Shown: positions 35,076-45,699, counted from the first letter of the stretch. The stretch: DNA of 64,000 nucleotides from Artemisia argyi (GCA_030686995.1 CM060684.1:11331897-11395896); one strand, 5' to 3'. Numbers and translations: made by a program. Notes: generated by a model not told the origin, from the letters alone.

Positions 35076-35625
35076 ATACGGACTACCATCCTCTTTTCAT
35101 TCTATGTTCATTTTATGTTTTTGTTATTTTTCATTTTTTAGCTTAAGTCGAGTCTAATCTTGGCTTAGCAACGCCACATTGTAAATGTAATTAACCAAGA
35201 TTGTTAACTCGCCACCAGTAAAACTTCCTTTATCCAACAAAACCGTGTATTTCATATCCCTACACCTAACGTTACAACCCTTTAAAAGACCTGTTTGATA
35301 GTTTATCCTAGGTGCTTACGCCATGTGGTGGAGGTTTGATCCTTTCCCAAGACTATGGTAATCTATTTTGCTATGACAGGTAGTGAGAGATATCTTCCGT
35401 TTCCATATTGTAATTTATACTTTATTACACCCGAGAGATGTGAGTATCTAAACACTATTTGTGAGATGCTAGTATATGACCTCCATGCTTGTCTTTGGTC
35501 TTTAGTGGAACGATTATTTGTTGTAATTACTTTTATATTAGTGTTAAATGACCCCTAACTTGTACTTTGACTAGAATAAAAGCGCATTTGCTTGAGGACA
35601 AGCAAATCTCAAGTGTAAGGGTATA
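33188..35625 (+). other. 3' non-coding region of the non-autonomous gypsy
   Basis: Contains GTGCTTCGTGGGAGGCAACC (33234-33253), a phrase typical of Athila/Tat 3' regions, TTGGGGACAATGTTCA near 34044, and an A39 run (35036-35074). The likely polypurine tract is CAAGTGTAAGGG just before the LTR at 35626. No gene. Confidence 0.65.
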
Positions 35626-37039
35626 TGATGAGGCGAAAAATGAACCACTTTTAAGGGGTCATTTAAGCTCGGAATTGAATTTATTTGATCAAATATTGCC
35701 CTAAATCGTTTCTTTTGTGATTTTAGGTACTTTGGGAGAGAAATCTGGAAAAGGAAGCAATTCGGACGTTTTTGGAGCATAAAAGTGAAGAAAACGCCAA
35801 AGTCTTAATTTTCCTTGCTGGGAACAGTAGGTGACGGCGTCAAGAAGGAAATTCTGACGGCGTCAAGAGTAATTTCCATGACGATCCAGTACAGAAATGA
35901 CGGCGTCACGAAGTAGGGCGTCAAGAGTGAAGTGCATGACGGCCTGGAAACACATAACACATGACGGCGTCAAAAGTAGATCAAGGCAGTCCGAGAAGTA
36001 TTTTGGCGGCGAGATGACGGCGTCACCAATTTGGTCTTGACGCCGTCAGACCCTATTTCCTATATATAGTTTTCTAATTTTTACACATAAAAAGGAGAGA
36101 AGTTTTGGAGAAACCCTAAGGCCGAACTTAGTACGAATTTTACAGGTTTTTCAAGGGTTCTCAGCCCTTGATCCCTTTCATGTGTAATTGAGATAAGTAT
36201 TCTTTTAATTCAATCAATATGTCTATGTGTTGGTTGTCTATATCTTGTTCTTGTCTTAATTCCATCATGCTAGGCTAGATCTATCTTGTGTTTGCTTGGA
36301 TCTAATGAAACCTAGATGTTAATTATGTGTTGATTACTTGTTTATGGTTGTATTGGATGAATGATTTCGATGTTAGGCTTAAGAAAACTGGCAGATCTCC
36401 AGATGGTAACATGCTTGAACGTCTTAGGAAACATGAACTGACGTGCACTAGGTTTTATTGGTTGTATTTAATGCATGAGTAAATTCTAATGATCCCATGT
36501 TAGGAGCTTCTTAGCCGGCTCGACATAGGAGTGAAGTAGGCACTCATAGGATTGGGGAATTAGGCGCGCCACCCCATGAATGATATTAAGGAATACAATC
36601 CATCATCCACGCAACTATAACGAGTAATTAATGTGTAAGAGATATCTAGGGAGTAGTGAAATCTAAGTAAACACAACTTCTCCACTTATTTCTCACAACC
36701 TTAGTATAATTTAGTTTATTTTTATTTCTTTTATTTTATTTTGATTGCATCTTTAGTATTGGGTTAGTTGACTAGCAACTAATTCCGCCCAAATCCTTCA
36801 AAACCCGAGATTTTTACTTACTTTCTAAAAAATATAAAAATACAAAAATAATCATCCTTCACCTTTAGAACTAGTATTTAGGTTTTCTAATCCTAGCGAC
36901 ACTATTCCTAGCTGAACGATCAATCCCCCGGTACTTGTCACTATACTATACTACAACGATCAGGTACACTGCCTGGTGAAGGTTGTAAGCTTCTCAAGAT
37001 CCCTTGAGAGGTAAAGCCTGGTGCGATTCCCACGTATCA
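35626..37039 (+). repeat. 3' LTR of the non-autonomous gypsy
   Basis: Very similar to the 5' LTR with scattered substitutions; it has the same TGACGGCGTCA array (about 35833-36048) and TATA box. Confidence 0.95.
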
Positions 37040-37138
37040 GCTACTCCAGAAGTGATGGCTTTTGGTAAAGAGACATAAAATCCATTAAGTTTTTCTCAAA
37101 AGATTGCTAGGGACTAGCAATGTTTTAGTGTGGGGGAT

Positions 37139-38251
37139 TGATGAGTATCTAAATACTCATCATTTTATACCAATCTGAACTGCCAAAACATCCAAAAACA
37201 CTCAAATATGCATCAAAATACTTAAAATATCTTAGAAGTGTGTTTTATATGTTTCAGATGCAAAATAATCAAAAACAGATAAAAAATGAACAAAGTTTGC
37301 ATAATTGGCTGTTTTAGTCCCTCAAGTCTCAAAAGTTGTCAAAACTAGTCCCTGGTTATTCTAAAAACATGAAAAAGTCACCAAAGGTCCTTTTTGAATC
37401 ACAAATTACATATTTAGTCCTTTGGTGTAAAGTTTCACAAAATTACAAGTTTAGTCCCTGTACTTTGCAAAATTGACATAAATGGTCCCTGGGATGTAAA
37501 AACTTTGAGAAAATCAATTTTGGTCCTTATACTAATCTTCTATGGCAGGAATGGTCCTTGGTTGGAAAGATTGGTGAAATTACAAGATTGGTCCCTGAAG
37601 TTTCAAGTTTGGCAATTTTAGTCCTCGGGGTTTGAAAAATGGAATTTATCTCATTTTACCCTTGTACTATTTATCATTGGCATAATAGACCCTTTTGATT
37701 ACTTTGGGTGAATGGCAAATCAAGTCCCTTGAAAATCAGCAAATTACAAATTTGGTCCTTGTGGTTTCTTAGTTAATAAAACAAACGGACCCTTATTATT
37801 ATTTAAAACCAAATCCAAACCCAACACCTAATCCAGCCCACTCCCTTTCTTTTTGCTGGCCCAACACCAAAAGCCCACCCAAGCACCCTTAATATTTCCC
37901 CAGGGTCAAACCAGTCAACCCCCGCCTTATACCACCAACACTGTTCATCTTCCTCACCACACCCTGAAACCAGAAACCACCATGGTATTTGCCACCTATC
38001 ACCTCCACCTCTACTACTTTCCAGCTCACCCTCCACCTCACAACCCTATCCCACTCCACAATTAATGCCTTTCCCACCATTTTCCACCAAATCCTTCACT
38101 GTACCACTAGCAAATCTGGTTTTTCTTCCATATCACCCCAACTTGGCTAAAATCTATCTCAATTGTCCCCCTTATACCTCCACATACAACCAAGGTTCAT
38201 TAATTGCTTCCAAACCAACCCACGATACCAATTTCACTTTTGGCGCCAAAA
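37139..38251 (+). repeat. Right LTR copy of the composite gypsy
   Basis: Follows a polypurine tract GTGTGGGGGAT (37129-37138). It starts TGATGAGTATCT and is nearly collinear with 21536-22639 except for a 10 bp insertion (near 37989) and point changes; similarity ends at GGCGCCAAAA (38242-38251). Confidence 0.85.
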
Positions 38252-38539
38252 TACTTAATCACTCATTGTATTAATTAAACTAAAATACTTAATCACTCAT
38301 TGCAGTTCAGATTGGTATAAAATAAGTCAAATAATTAATTAATTATAGGGCTTTGTGCGTGTGCTGCGTATTACGACTTTTGAAGCATCTGTGAGTTTGA
38401 ATTAATCACTCATTGTATTATATCATCTTTTTTTCCATATTTCTATATTATCTTATAAAAACAAAAAATCCAAAAAGAATTTTCTTTTCTATTTTTAATT
38501 TCCCGTCACTCTAAGGATTCTTAGAGTCGTCTCTAGTGC
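38252..38539 (+). other. Rearranged junction and gag leader
   Basis: The repeat AAAATACTTAATCACTCATTG occurs twice (about 38248 and 38283). At 38302-38323 a 22 bp stretch is the exact reverse complement of LTR positions 37162-37183. After 38400 the sequence reads like a gag leader (CCGTCACTCTAAGGATTCTT). Confidence 0.6.
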
Positions 38540-38881
38540 ATGCGCACTCGTTCTTCTAGGTCAACAAGCCCTTTCCGTGAGCTTGTTAGAAATCCTCGAA
38601 GACGCCGTAGACGTTCTGCCCCAACAGCCGTATCTGAGGTACGTGCTGTTTCCCCAAACAAAGTTATCATGGCGGAAGACCGTCCGATGAATGAGCTTCT
38701 CCAAGCACCCATTGAGGGTTACGGAGACGCTATTGTTGTCCCAGCCATTGTGGCTGAATACTTTGAGCTCAAAACCGGGTTACTAAATCTAGTAACCTCA
38801 AGCCAATTTTATGGTTTTGAGAGGGTTGATCCTCATGCTCATATTCGATGGTTTAACAAGATTACATCTACCATAACTTTG
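38540..38881 (+). pseudogene. N-terminal gag fragment of the composite gypsy
   Basis: From ATG 38540 (MRTRSSRSTS, then an Arg-rich stretch) through MAEDRPMNELLQAPIEGYGD and FYGFERVDPHAHIRWFNKI. It matches the gag N-terminus that, in Anthemideae gypsy polyproteins I remember, belongs with the C-terminal gag found at 24.9 kb. It stops at the insertion edge (38881); codons after that are host sequence. About 190 gag residues are missing between this piece and the one at 24893. Confidence 0.8.
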
Positions 38882-39038
38882 GTAACCTGTATACAAAAGA
38901 GCACCAGGCACAAGTCAGTTTACAAAAGTTTAAATAGTATCTAATACTAGTGTATTAGATAAGAGTTTTTGATGGAGTCATTTTCCTTTTGTGTCATGCA
39001 ATTTGACAAACAGACAAACAAAATTGAATCTTTATTGT

Positions 39039-40462
39039 TGATGCATGGTTTTGCAACCTTGCAAATGGTTTTACCTTTCAAGGGATCTTGAGAAGCTTGC
39101 AATCCCCACCAGGCAGTGTACCTGACCGATGTAGTATAGTGAGTGGCAAGTACCGGGGGATTGATCGTTCTCTGCAGGAATAGTGTCGTTAGGATTGAAG
39201 GGTTGTTCAATTAGGTCTAATGGTGAGGGATGATTCTTTTTATATTTTTATATTTTTTAGAAAGCAAATTAAAATCTTGGGTATTTGGAAGAGGGCGGAA
39301 TTAGTTGCTAGTCAACTAACCCAAAAACTACAAATGCAAATAAAATAAAATAACGAAAAAGTAAATTGTGAAGACTTCAATAATAGGGAAAATGTATTTA
39401 CTTAGACTTAACTACTCCCTAATTACCTCTTATTGATTAATTGGTTTGTTATGAAAGATTGATTGACGGATGTATTCCATAATACTATTCATAGGGGGTT
39501 AGGTACGGGAATCCCCTAACTCTATAAGCTCCTATGTCGAGCTAGTCAAAACTCCATAACACGGCCTCCTTAATAGTCACGTATGCATTAAATTCAATCA
39601 ATATAAATCATAGTACCATTTGATTTCGCTTCTTAAGACGTTCAAGCATGTTACCATATAGGAGATTAGCCAGTTTTCCTAAGCCTAGCATACAGTCACT
39701 CAATCAATTCAATCACATAAACCAAAGCAATAATTAGCAATTAGGTTTCATTAGATATAAGCAAATACTTGAAAATTTAAGCTACCATGATAAAAGGAAG
39801 ATAAGAAGAACAAATAGACAACCAACACATAGACATATTGATTGAATAAAGTGGAAGACTTATCTTCAATGTTACATGCAGAAAAAGAGGGGTTGGAACC
39901 CTTCTTCGGAGCCTAAAATCGGATTAGGGTTTATCCCTAAAAGTCTACACACTAATTAATGAAAAATCTCTTAATATATATAGAATTTACATTCTGACGG
40001 CGTCAGGTTTTAATTCCTGACGCCGTCAGACTGCCGTATTAGGGTTTCCAGATCTTGATCCAAGAGGTCTAACGCCGTCAGGTTATAAAAGTTCTGGGCC
40101 ATCTCTTGTAAACTTTGCACCAGACGTCCTACCAATTTAAAGAGTGACGTCGTCAGGTGTAATTTTGTTAGATCTTTCAAGGCCATCACAGGTCAACTGG
40201 TCAACGCATCTTCAGAGCCTGAAGCCGTCACTAAGGAAAGAGTTACGCCGTCAGGTACAAAACTTGACATTTTCTTTGACTTTCTCGTTTTCTTCACTCT
40301 TGAGCCAAAAACCGTCCAAAATGATCCAAAATGCCTTTTCCAGAATTCGCTTCCCAAATACCTAAATTCACAAAAGAAAAGATTTAAGGTAATATTTGAT
40401 CAATAAATCACGAATTAAGGCTTAAGTGTCCCCTTAAAAGCGTAACACTTTTTGCTTCATCA
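39039..40462 (-). repeat. Solo LTR, Athila/Tat-like family
   Basis: Minus-strand LTR (TGATGAAGC start at 40462, GCATCA end at 39039), 1424 bp, diverged from the copies at 5.3, 30.6 and 35.6 kb. Flanked by perfect ATTGT duplications (39034-39038, 40463-40467), showing loss of an element by LTR-LTR recombination. TGACGGCGTCA-like motifs persist at about 39995-40255. Confidence 0.93.
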
Positions 40463-40712
40463 ATTGTCATCGTATAAATGAAATATTATGTAAATAATAA
40501 AATAGAAATAGACGGATATGGGTAATGAATTTTCCAATACCCCCAAAATTATAGGTAACTATGTATTCGCCAGTATTGGGGAATCACTGATTATATAATG
40601 CTTAACCAAGCGCCATTATTCATTTTCTTTGCCATTACTTATACCTCATAACCCCAGCCAAGCATCCCCTAAGTTTAAAATTTAAAGATTAATAGTGTAG
40701 TGCGTAATTTAC
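40463..40712. other. Short intergenic stretch
   Basis: No gene; the phrase GCCAAGCATCCCC near 40660 resembles ends of hAT-like MITEs but no partner end was found. Confidence 0.35.
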
Positions 40713-40856
40713 TCGAGATTGGTAATCAGGATGACAAGCACGACCACAATCGGTAATAAAAGTCGGACAATTTGACGCATGTGGTGGAGGAAGCAGATGT
40801 GAAGGTGGCAAGGGGAGGGGAGGCCTATCGTCACCACTTTTAGTCGCTAAACTCAA
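40713..40856 (-). pseudogene. Paralogue of host exon c
   Basis: 48 open codons on the minus strand between TTTTTTTCAG and CTCGA|GTAAATTACG, phase 0. Shares LSL at the start, LLPPPHA..N.PT and the Cys pattern (DCG..C) with exon c at 17691-17825. The intron next to it (TAACATATCAG..., ACTCGAGCAAAAATAAGAAAT) also matches 21219-21265, in two tandem copies. No functional neighbouring exon is clear, so a gene fragment is likely. Confidence 0.45.
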
Positions 40857-41304
40857 CTGAAAAAAATACTTAACATATCAGAATGAATTAAGTGGTCTCC
40901 TCGAGCAAAAATAAGAAATAAAAACATAAATGTTTAACATATCAGTATCAATTAAATGGTCTACTCGAGCAAAAATAAGAAATAAAAACATACATGCCTA
41001 GTTGTGGGTTGAGAACTTGGCTATTCATAGATAAGCTAAAGAAATTGTAAAGGGGAAGTGTGCGAACTTGGCTAGTCATAGATAAGCTAAAGAAATTGTA
41101 CAATCTAAGCTCACCAGGGCTATGTTTGGCACACAAGATTATTGAGAGATTATGCTTATTTTTTCAAAAAATAAGCTATTTAAAAAATAATATTTGTTTG
41201 GCAGACATAACTTATAAGAGATTCTAAAAAAATAATTTTCCATAATCTCTTGAAACCAAAGGTTACTTCATGTAGCTTATAAAAATAACCTCTTTTTATA
41301 ATCT

Positions 41305-41386
41305 CCAGCACCAGCACCAGCACCAGCACCAGCACCAGCACCAGCACCAGCACCAGCACCAGCACCAGCACCAGCACCAGCACCAG
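41305..41386. repeat. Hexanucleotide repeat (CAGCAC)n
   Basis: About 13.7 units of CAGCAC/CACCAG, 82 bp. The Leu-Val frame across it is an artefact. Confidence 0.97.
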
Positions 41387-41433
41387 TTACTTTCGCCAAA
41401 CATATATGGGTTGAGACTTTTGAGCTACTGTTT

Positions 41434-43790
41434 TTTTTTTTGGGTAAAAGGTCAATGACCCGGTAAATATATTACTCCAAAAAACGTTTAAGTACAACGG
41501 ATATGGGTGAATCCCATATCTCAGCCTGTTACATAGGCGAAAAGCTTACATAACAAGATACTTCCTATTTTCTAGACAAGAAACAAAACCACTACCACAT
41601 CATATAGAAAAAACTCGGACAAAATATAATCTACTTCCTACGACCTTGGAGATTAAGGCCATAAATGGCATTAAGAGCATCCAATTCTCCCGGAAGATCA
41701 TGAATTTGCTTCGAGTAATCATCATAGTCATCAAACTCATCTTCACGCTCATGACCACTACCAAAAAGATTAGCAGATTCGTCGAACGTGTTAAGAACCT
41801 CCTCCTCCTCACTATCAGAAACCACAACCTCACCCACCTTGGAAAATGGGTTAGCCCTCTTAGTGACAGAGGAAGACGGAACAGGATGACCATCATTATC
41901 CACAAGAGTACCTTTCCCATCAATAAGAATCTTTTCAAACTTACTAATTTTATCAACTAAAGGAGTAGAACCAACTTCCTTAGTTCCCATTGAGTCACTC
42001 ACAAGTGGTTCTTGTGATGTAGCACCAGTCTTAACTGACTTATCCACATTAGCTTCCATTGTACTGCCAGTATCCACATCCATGCTGGTGTCATAAGTAG
42101 GAACACCAAGCGTATCCGTATCATCCATATTAAGCGCATCAAATTGGTTAGATGTAGAGATCGTTGCACCACTCGTACTAGCCACATCAGAAGTCTTCTT
42201 CTTCCTATCATTAACTTTCTTGGGAACAGTAGGAGTCTTCTTTGGCTGATATTCAAAATGCTTACCCACAACAGGTTTAGTAAAACCTCCGCGACCCGTA
42301 TTCGAGGCAGCTTGCTTACCCTTCTTCTTATTGTTAACAGTCTGAAAACCATCATTAACTATCTTAGAAGGTTGAGCAGTCGGTATCACACCCTTAGGAC
42401 AATCCACCAAAACATGTCCAAACACCTTGCATATATCACAGCGAGGCGGTTTCCACTCATATTCCACACGGATCTTCTCAATAGTCGAACCCAAACCGTC
42501 AAGTAAAGGAATCTCAACAGTAAGGCTGTCCCTAAGTACCTCATCCGACTTTACTTCAATCATACATCTAGCAAAGCTACTCCTACCCCAAGATTCTTTG
42601 CACATCTGACTAGTAAAGGCATCCAATCTCTTGGGAGTCCCAATCAAAGTAGCAAGCAAACTAATCCCGTCATCAGAAAACATCGCTAAAGGAACATCAT
42701 GAAATTTAACCCACACCGGAATGTGAGTTAAATCCTCTTTCAACAAATTGGTATTCAAAGTCCAAGGTTTAAGAATAATAGGAACATTACGGATCAACCA
42801 TGGACCATTATCAAGCACATCATCAACACCTTTCTTTGAAGTAAACTTGAAGAAGAAGAACCCCTTAGCGTTCATCATTACCTTTTGTAACCCATACTTA
42901 GCCCACGCATTGCGAACATAGTAATCCACGACCGGAAAAGCAAGACGCTGACCAAGGAAATATCCATAGAGAGTATTCTCAAAACGCATGTTAACCTCTT
43001 CCACTACCTTCATTGGGACAGAGAGGTCAACATTATCCTTCTTATTGCTACTTACTAATCTCCGAAAATTAGGCACGTATTTCTGAGAATCATTAGAAGC
43101 AACACCCGCATAAGAAACCGATTTCACTCCACTAGTAGTATCCTTCTTAGAAGCGTTAGGACCAGACAAATCGTCACCATGAGATGCATCATTCATAAGT
43201 GGAATCGGCTCCACTTCCTGAGTACCACAATCAGGAACATCATCAACCTTCAAATTAACATTACTATGGTTCATCGTTAAGGGCGTACTCAACTCGCCAA
43301 AACTAGTATCGACCGATTGACCAAGTGAAACCGGCTCCACCCGGTCATGTACGTTCCCAGAATCAGGACTTATGTTCTCCAAAACCCTAGAAGATACACT
43401 CTTCTTGCTAAGAAACCCTTTATTCATCTCTCCCTTAACCCCACAACCAACAGCAGCAACACACAACCAAGTAACCAAGAACAAACCCTAACTATAATAG
43501 TTAGGGTTTACACACAAACGCAACAATACTCAACCACCAACCATCGATGTAGTTGTAATAATAAGATAGACAAATCGACTACAAAGAAACACAACGAACC
43601 CTAACCTCAGAAGATGGAACGATTACAGCAGGTTAGGATTAGTTACCTGCGATTAGAAACCCTTTGTATGAATCCACAAAACCGACAGCAGAGGTGTAAA
43701 CGAACACGATTGGAATCGGTAGGGAGATCGATTGGGAAAAGGGAGGGTAAAAAAATCGCCACAGGGGAGAGTCGGTTTAGGGTTTCTATA
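41434..43790 (-). mobile_element. ORF1-only LINE retroposon
   Basis: A 2.36 kb minus-strand insertion with a poly(A) tail (T-run 41431-41441 on plus) and a 15 bp target-site duplication TTTGAGCTACTGTTT at 41419-41433 and 43791-43805. It contains a 5' UTR of about 300 bp starting TATAGAAACCCTAAAC, one long ORF (41631-43484), and a 3' UTR of about 190 bp. No endonuclease/RT ORF2 is present although both ends are intact, so it is an ORF1-only non-autonomous LINE or a retroposed ORF1-type mRNA. Confidence 0.88.
41631..43484 (-). CDS. LINE ORF1-like protein, DUF4283 plus CX2CX4HX4C zinc knuckle
   Basis: 617 codons, uninterrupted. In plant L1-type LINEs this protein binds element RNA. After a low-complexity N-terminus, a DUF4283-type core spans about residues 165-345 (YGYFLGQRLAFPVVDYYV; GPWLIRNVPIILKPW), followed by a zinc knuckle C349-x2-C352-x4-H357-x4-C362, then a Ser/Thr/Lys-rich region and an acidic C-terminus ending LNLQGRRK. 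Met20 (MNKGFLSKKS) is a likelier start than Met1 by resemblance to other ORF1 proteins. The frame is fully open, consistent with recent insertion. Alternative: an expressed host zinc-knuckle gene copied by retroposition. Confidence 0.85.
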   Translation of the reverse strand: MFLVTWLCVAAVGCGVKGEMNKGFLSKKSVSSRVLENISPDSGNVHDRVEPVSLGQSVDTSFGELSTPLTMNHSNVNLKVDDVPDCGTQEVEPIPLMNDASHGDDLSGPNASKKDTTSGVKSVSYAGVASNDSQKYVPNFRRLVSSNKKDNVDLSVPMKVVEEVNMRFENTLYGYFLGQRLAFPVVDYYVRNAWAKYGLQKVMMNAKGFFFFKFTSKKGVDDVLDNGPWLIRNVPIILKPWTLNTNLLKEDLTHIPVWVKFHDVPLAMFSDDGISLLATLIGTPKRLDAFTSQMCKESWGRSSFARCMIEVKSDEVLRDSLTVEIPLLDGLGSTIEKIRVEYEWKPPRCDICKVFGHVLVDCPKGVIPTAQPSKIVNDGFQTVNNKKKGKQAASNTGRGGFTKPVVGKHFEYQPKKTPTVPKKVNDRKKKTSDVASTSGATISTSNQFDALNMDDTDTLGVPTYDTSMDVDTGSTMEANVDKSVKTGATSQEPLVSDSMGTKEVGSTPLVDKISKFEKILIDGKGTLVDNDGHPVPSSSVTKRANPFSKVGEVVVSDSEEEEVLNTFDESANLFGSGHEREDEFDDYDDYSKQIHDLPGELDALNAIYGLNLQGRRK

Positions 43791-43805
43791 TTTGAGCTAC
43801 TGTTT

Positions 43806-44819
43806 CTAATATACTTAAAACTACTTTATTTTTCTTCATAAATTCAGTTCTTTTAAATCCAAGTAAATTAACTATCAAATAACTAACATTTCGATTTTGG
43901 AAGAAAATTTAGACTTAATATGTAATAAAATGTCACGAAGCATGCATGCAGATGAAAAATGGGAATAAAGAAAAACCCAAGAAAGTTTACAAATCCAAAA
44001 AATCTATTAAAGATTAAAAAAAATACTTTTAACATATTATAGTCATATTTCACACGTGCAACATATATCAAGAACGACGAATGATGGATCTTATAATACT
44101 TCCTAATTAAGTAATAATTTAAACAAAACATAGTACTTTCAAGACAACAATATTAAAAGGTAAAATGAAACTAAAGTGAGGTGATATTACTTTTATATTC
44201 CGAGACTACCTATTTCAATAACAACGGAAAATATATTTTGTTTGTGAGTCAAAAAATAGAAGAAGAAATAATTTATGATCTTCACCAACGATGTTCATCA
44301 TGACCATCACAAGAACTTGGTATACTTGTGTTGGTGAGCTTTAAAGAGATATGGTAATTATACGTGCCCTTTGAGGTGAACAAAGATATATTGAAATGAA
44401 GAAATGTGCAATTAATTTATGATGTTTGCTATGCTTTTACAACATTAATGTTGCTGTAGGTCAGTTGGTGGTTTTAAATGAGCATTTCGAAAAGTCGCTA
44501 TCTATGGAATGCATGCAGAATGGTACAAGAACACATGCGAGGTTATTTTTGAATACTCAATGGAGAACAAATGGGTGGGTTTTAATAAGGAAGTGGATGG
44601 GGAGTTTGATGTTTAGATTCAATGTTGATATGTGTCTTTTGATGATAGTTGGGTGTGGGATAGTTAATGTACTACTTTGATGAAGACTTTCACTTAATGT
44701 TGGAGCTTGTTGATATTGAAAAGCCATTAATAGTAGGGCTTCTATGTTATGAAAATGAATTAAATAAGAACTTAGTTAGTTTTGATATTATAAAGTTGAT
44801 GTTATAGGTAGTTCGGACA
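43806..44819. other. Stretch without a supported gene
   Basis: AT-rich to about 44400. A short frame at 44426-44680 and phrases such as DIEKPLIVG near 44720 could be LINE ORF1 residue, but nothing is firm. Confidence 0.4.
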
Positions 44820-45230
44820 GAATTTTAATGGTGTGGGATAGCATGTGGTCGCTGACACAGACGCCATGGGAGATGAGGTTTCCTAGCGGCCGTAGGGAAA
44901 TCGAAAGGTAAAGATGGTTTGGTTGGGTTGATTAATATTTATGCTCCTTAAGACATGAAGTATAAAAAATATTTGGAACAAAACCTCTGGTATAATATTA
45001 TAAACTCGATAGATGCCTCATCGTCTATTTTTGAGGATTTTAACGAGGTTAGAATTAGTGATGAAAGACGTAATTTTAACATTAATAGAAAGAGGGCAGA
45101 AAATTTTAATAACTTGATAAGTGGAGAATACTTGATTGATATACCGTTGGTGGCAAATGTGCAAGATAATTAGTGACGATGGGTTAAAATTTAGTAAGAT
45201 TGATCGGCTTTTGGCAAATGCTCAATTTAT
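44820..45230 (+). pseudogene. LINE ORF2 endonuclease relic
   Basis: Plus-strand fragments in nearly one frame match the AP-endonuclease domain of plant LINEs: KDGLVGLINIYAP, stop, MKYKKYL, INSIDASSSIFEDFNEVR, then NRKRAENFNNLISGEYLIDI and, after a frame change, SDDGLKFSKIDRLLANAQF. In active copies the middle motif reads FGDFN; here GDFN is EDFN, so the catalytic region is damaged. It is cut at 45230 by an ATT microsatellite. The opposite strand and decay separate it from the LINE at 41.4 kb. Confidence 0.7.
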
Positions 45231-45448
45231 TATTATTATTATTATTATTATTATCAGTGTTGCAAAAATCGGCCTACAAGGCCGATTAATCGGCGATAAC
45301 AAGCTGAACGGCCTTGGACCTTGGAGCGAATTACAAAGTAATCGGCCGATTAATCGGCCTTGGACCTTGGAATCGGCGATTAATCGGCCAAAAATCGCTG
45401 CACGGCCCTCGACCGCCTCGGGACCGATTCACGATTTTTGCAACATTG

Positions 45449-45520
<72 letters not shown>
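45231..45520. repeat. (ATT)n microsatellite split by a MITE
   Basis: TTA/ATT repeats at 45229-45254 and 45449-45519. Poly-Tyr and poly-Ile frames here are artefacts. Confidence 0.97.
45255..45448. mobile_element. hAT-like MITE, 194 bp
   Basis: Terminal inverted repeats CAGTGTTGCAAAAATCG and CGATTTTTGCAACATTG (one mismatch). The interior is built of GGCCGATTAATCGGC palindromes. Flanked by ATTATTAT on both sides, compatible with an 8 bp hAT TSD but uninformative because the target is an ATT repeat. Confidence 0.8.
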
Positions 45521-45699
45521 TTATGGACGTCTTTAGTGTGGTTACTAGAGAGAGAAAACTTTTAGGACATTGCCCGCTTGTACTTTACGATAAAATTATT
45601 GATTATGGTCCAAAGTTATGCTTTAATGAGTGTGAAAATTTGTAACAGAGTGTTGGTTTATTCTTTAAGCCCAAATGTGAGATTTAGAGTCAAGTTGAA

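Larger units (their letters stand above)
30597..37039 (+). mobile_element. Complete non-autonomous gypsy, same LTR family as 1-6703
   Basis: Two LTRs of about 1.41 kb (30597-32011, 35626-37039) flanked by GCTAC (30592-30596, 37040-37044). LTRs, primer site and the first roughly 130 bp of leader closely match the element at 1-6703, but the 3.6 kb interior encodes only a protease-like ORF and no RT or integrase. It therefore depends on an autonomous partner, probably that family. It is nested in the 3' tail array of the composite gypsy, so it is younger. Confidence 0.95.
21536..38881 (+). mobile_element. Composite Ty3/gypsy insertion with permuted gag
   Basis: A 17.3 kb insertion flanked by GTAAC (21531-21535 and 38882-38886). 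Order on the plus strand: LTR copy (21536-22639), 2.2 kb unassigned, C-terminal gag with protease, RT, RNase H and integrase (24893-29850), 3' tail carrying a nested non-autonomous gypsy (30597-37039), polypurine tract, second LTR copy (37139-38251), rearranged leader, N-terminal gag (38540-38881). The right end is inside gag, not at an LTR CA terminus. This order fits an element linearised within gag, or a partial tandem pair; no primer binding site was found. Confidence 0.8.

Noticed and set aside
21536..38251. Reading the composite as a simple complete LTR element ending at 38251
   Set aside because: No TSD at 38251, no CA terminus there, and host sequence resumes only at 38882 after the gag fragment.
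41180..41383. Leu-Val repeat frame
   Set aside because: Product of the CAGCAC repeat.
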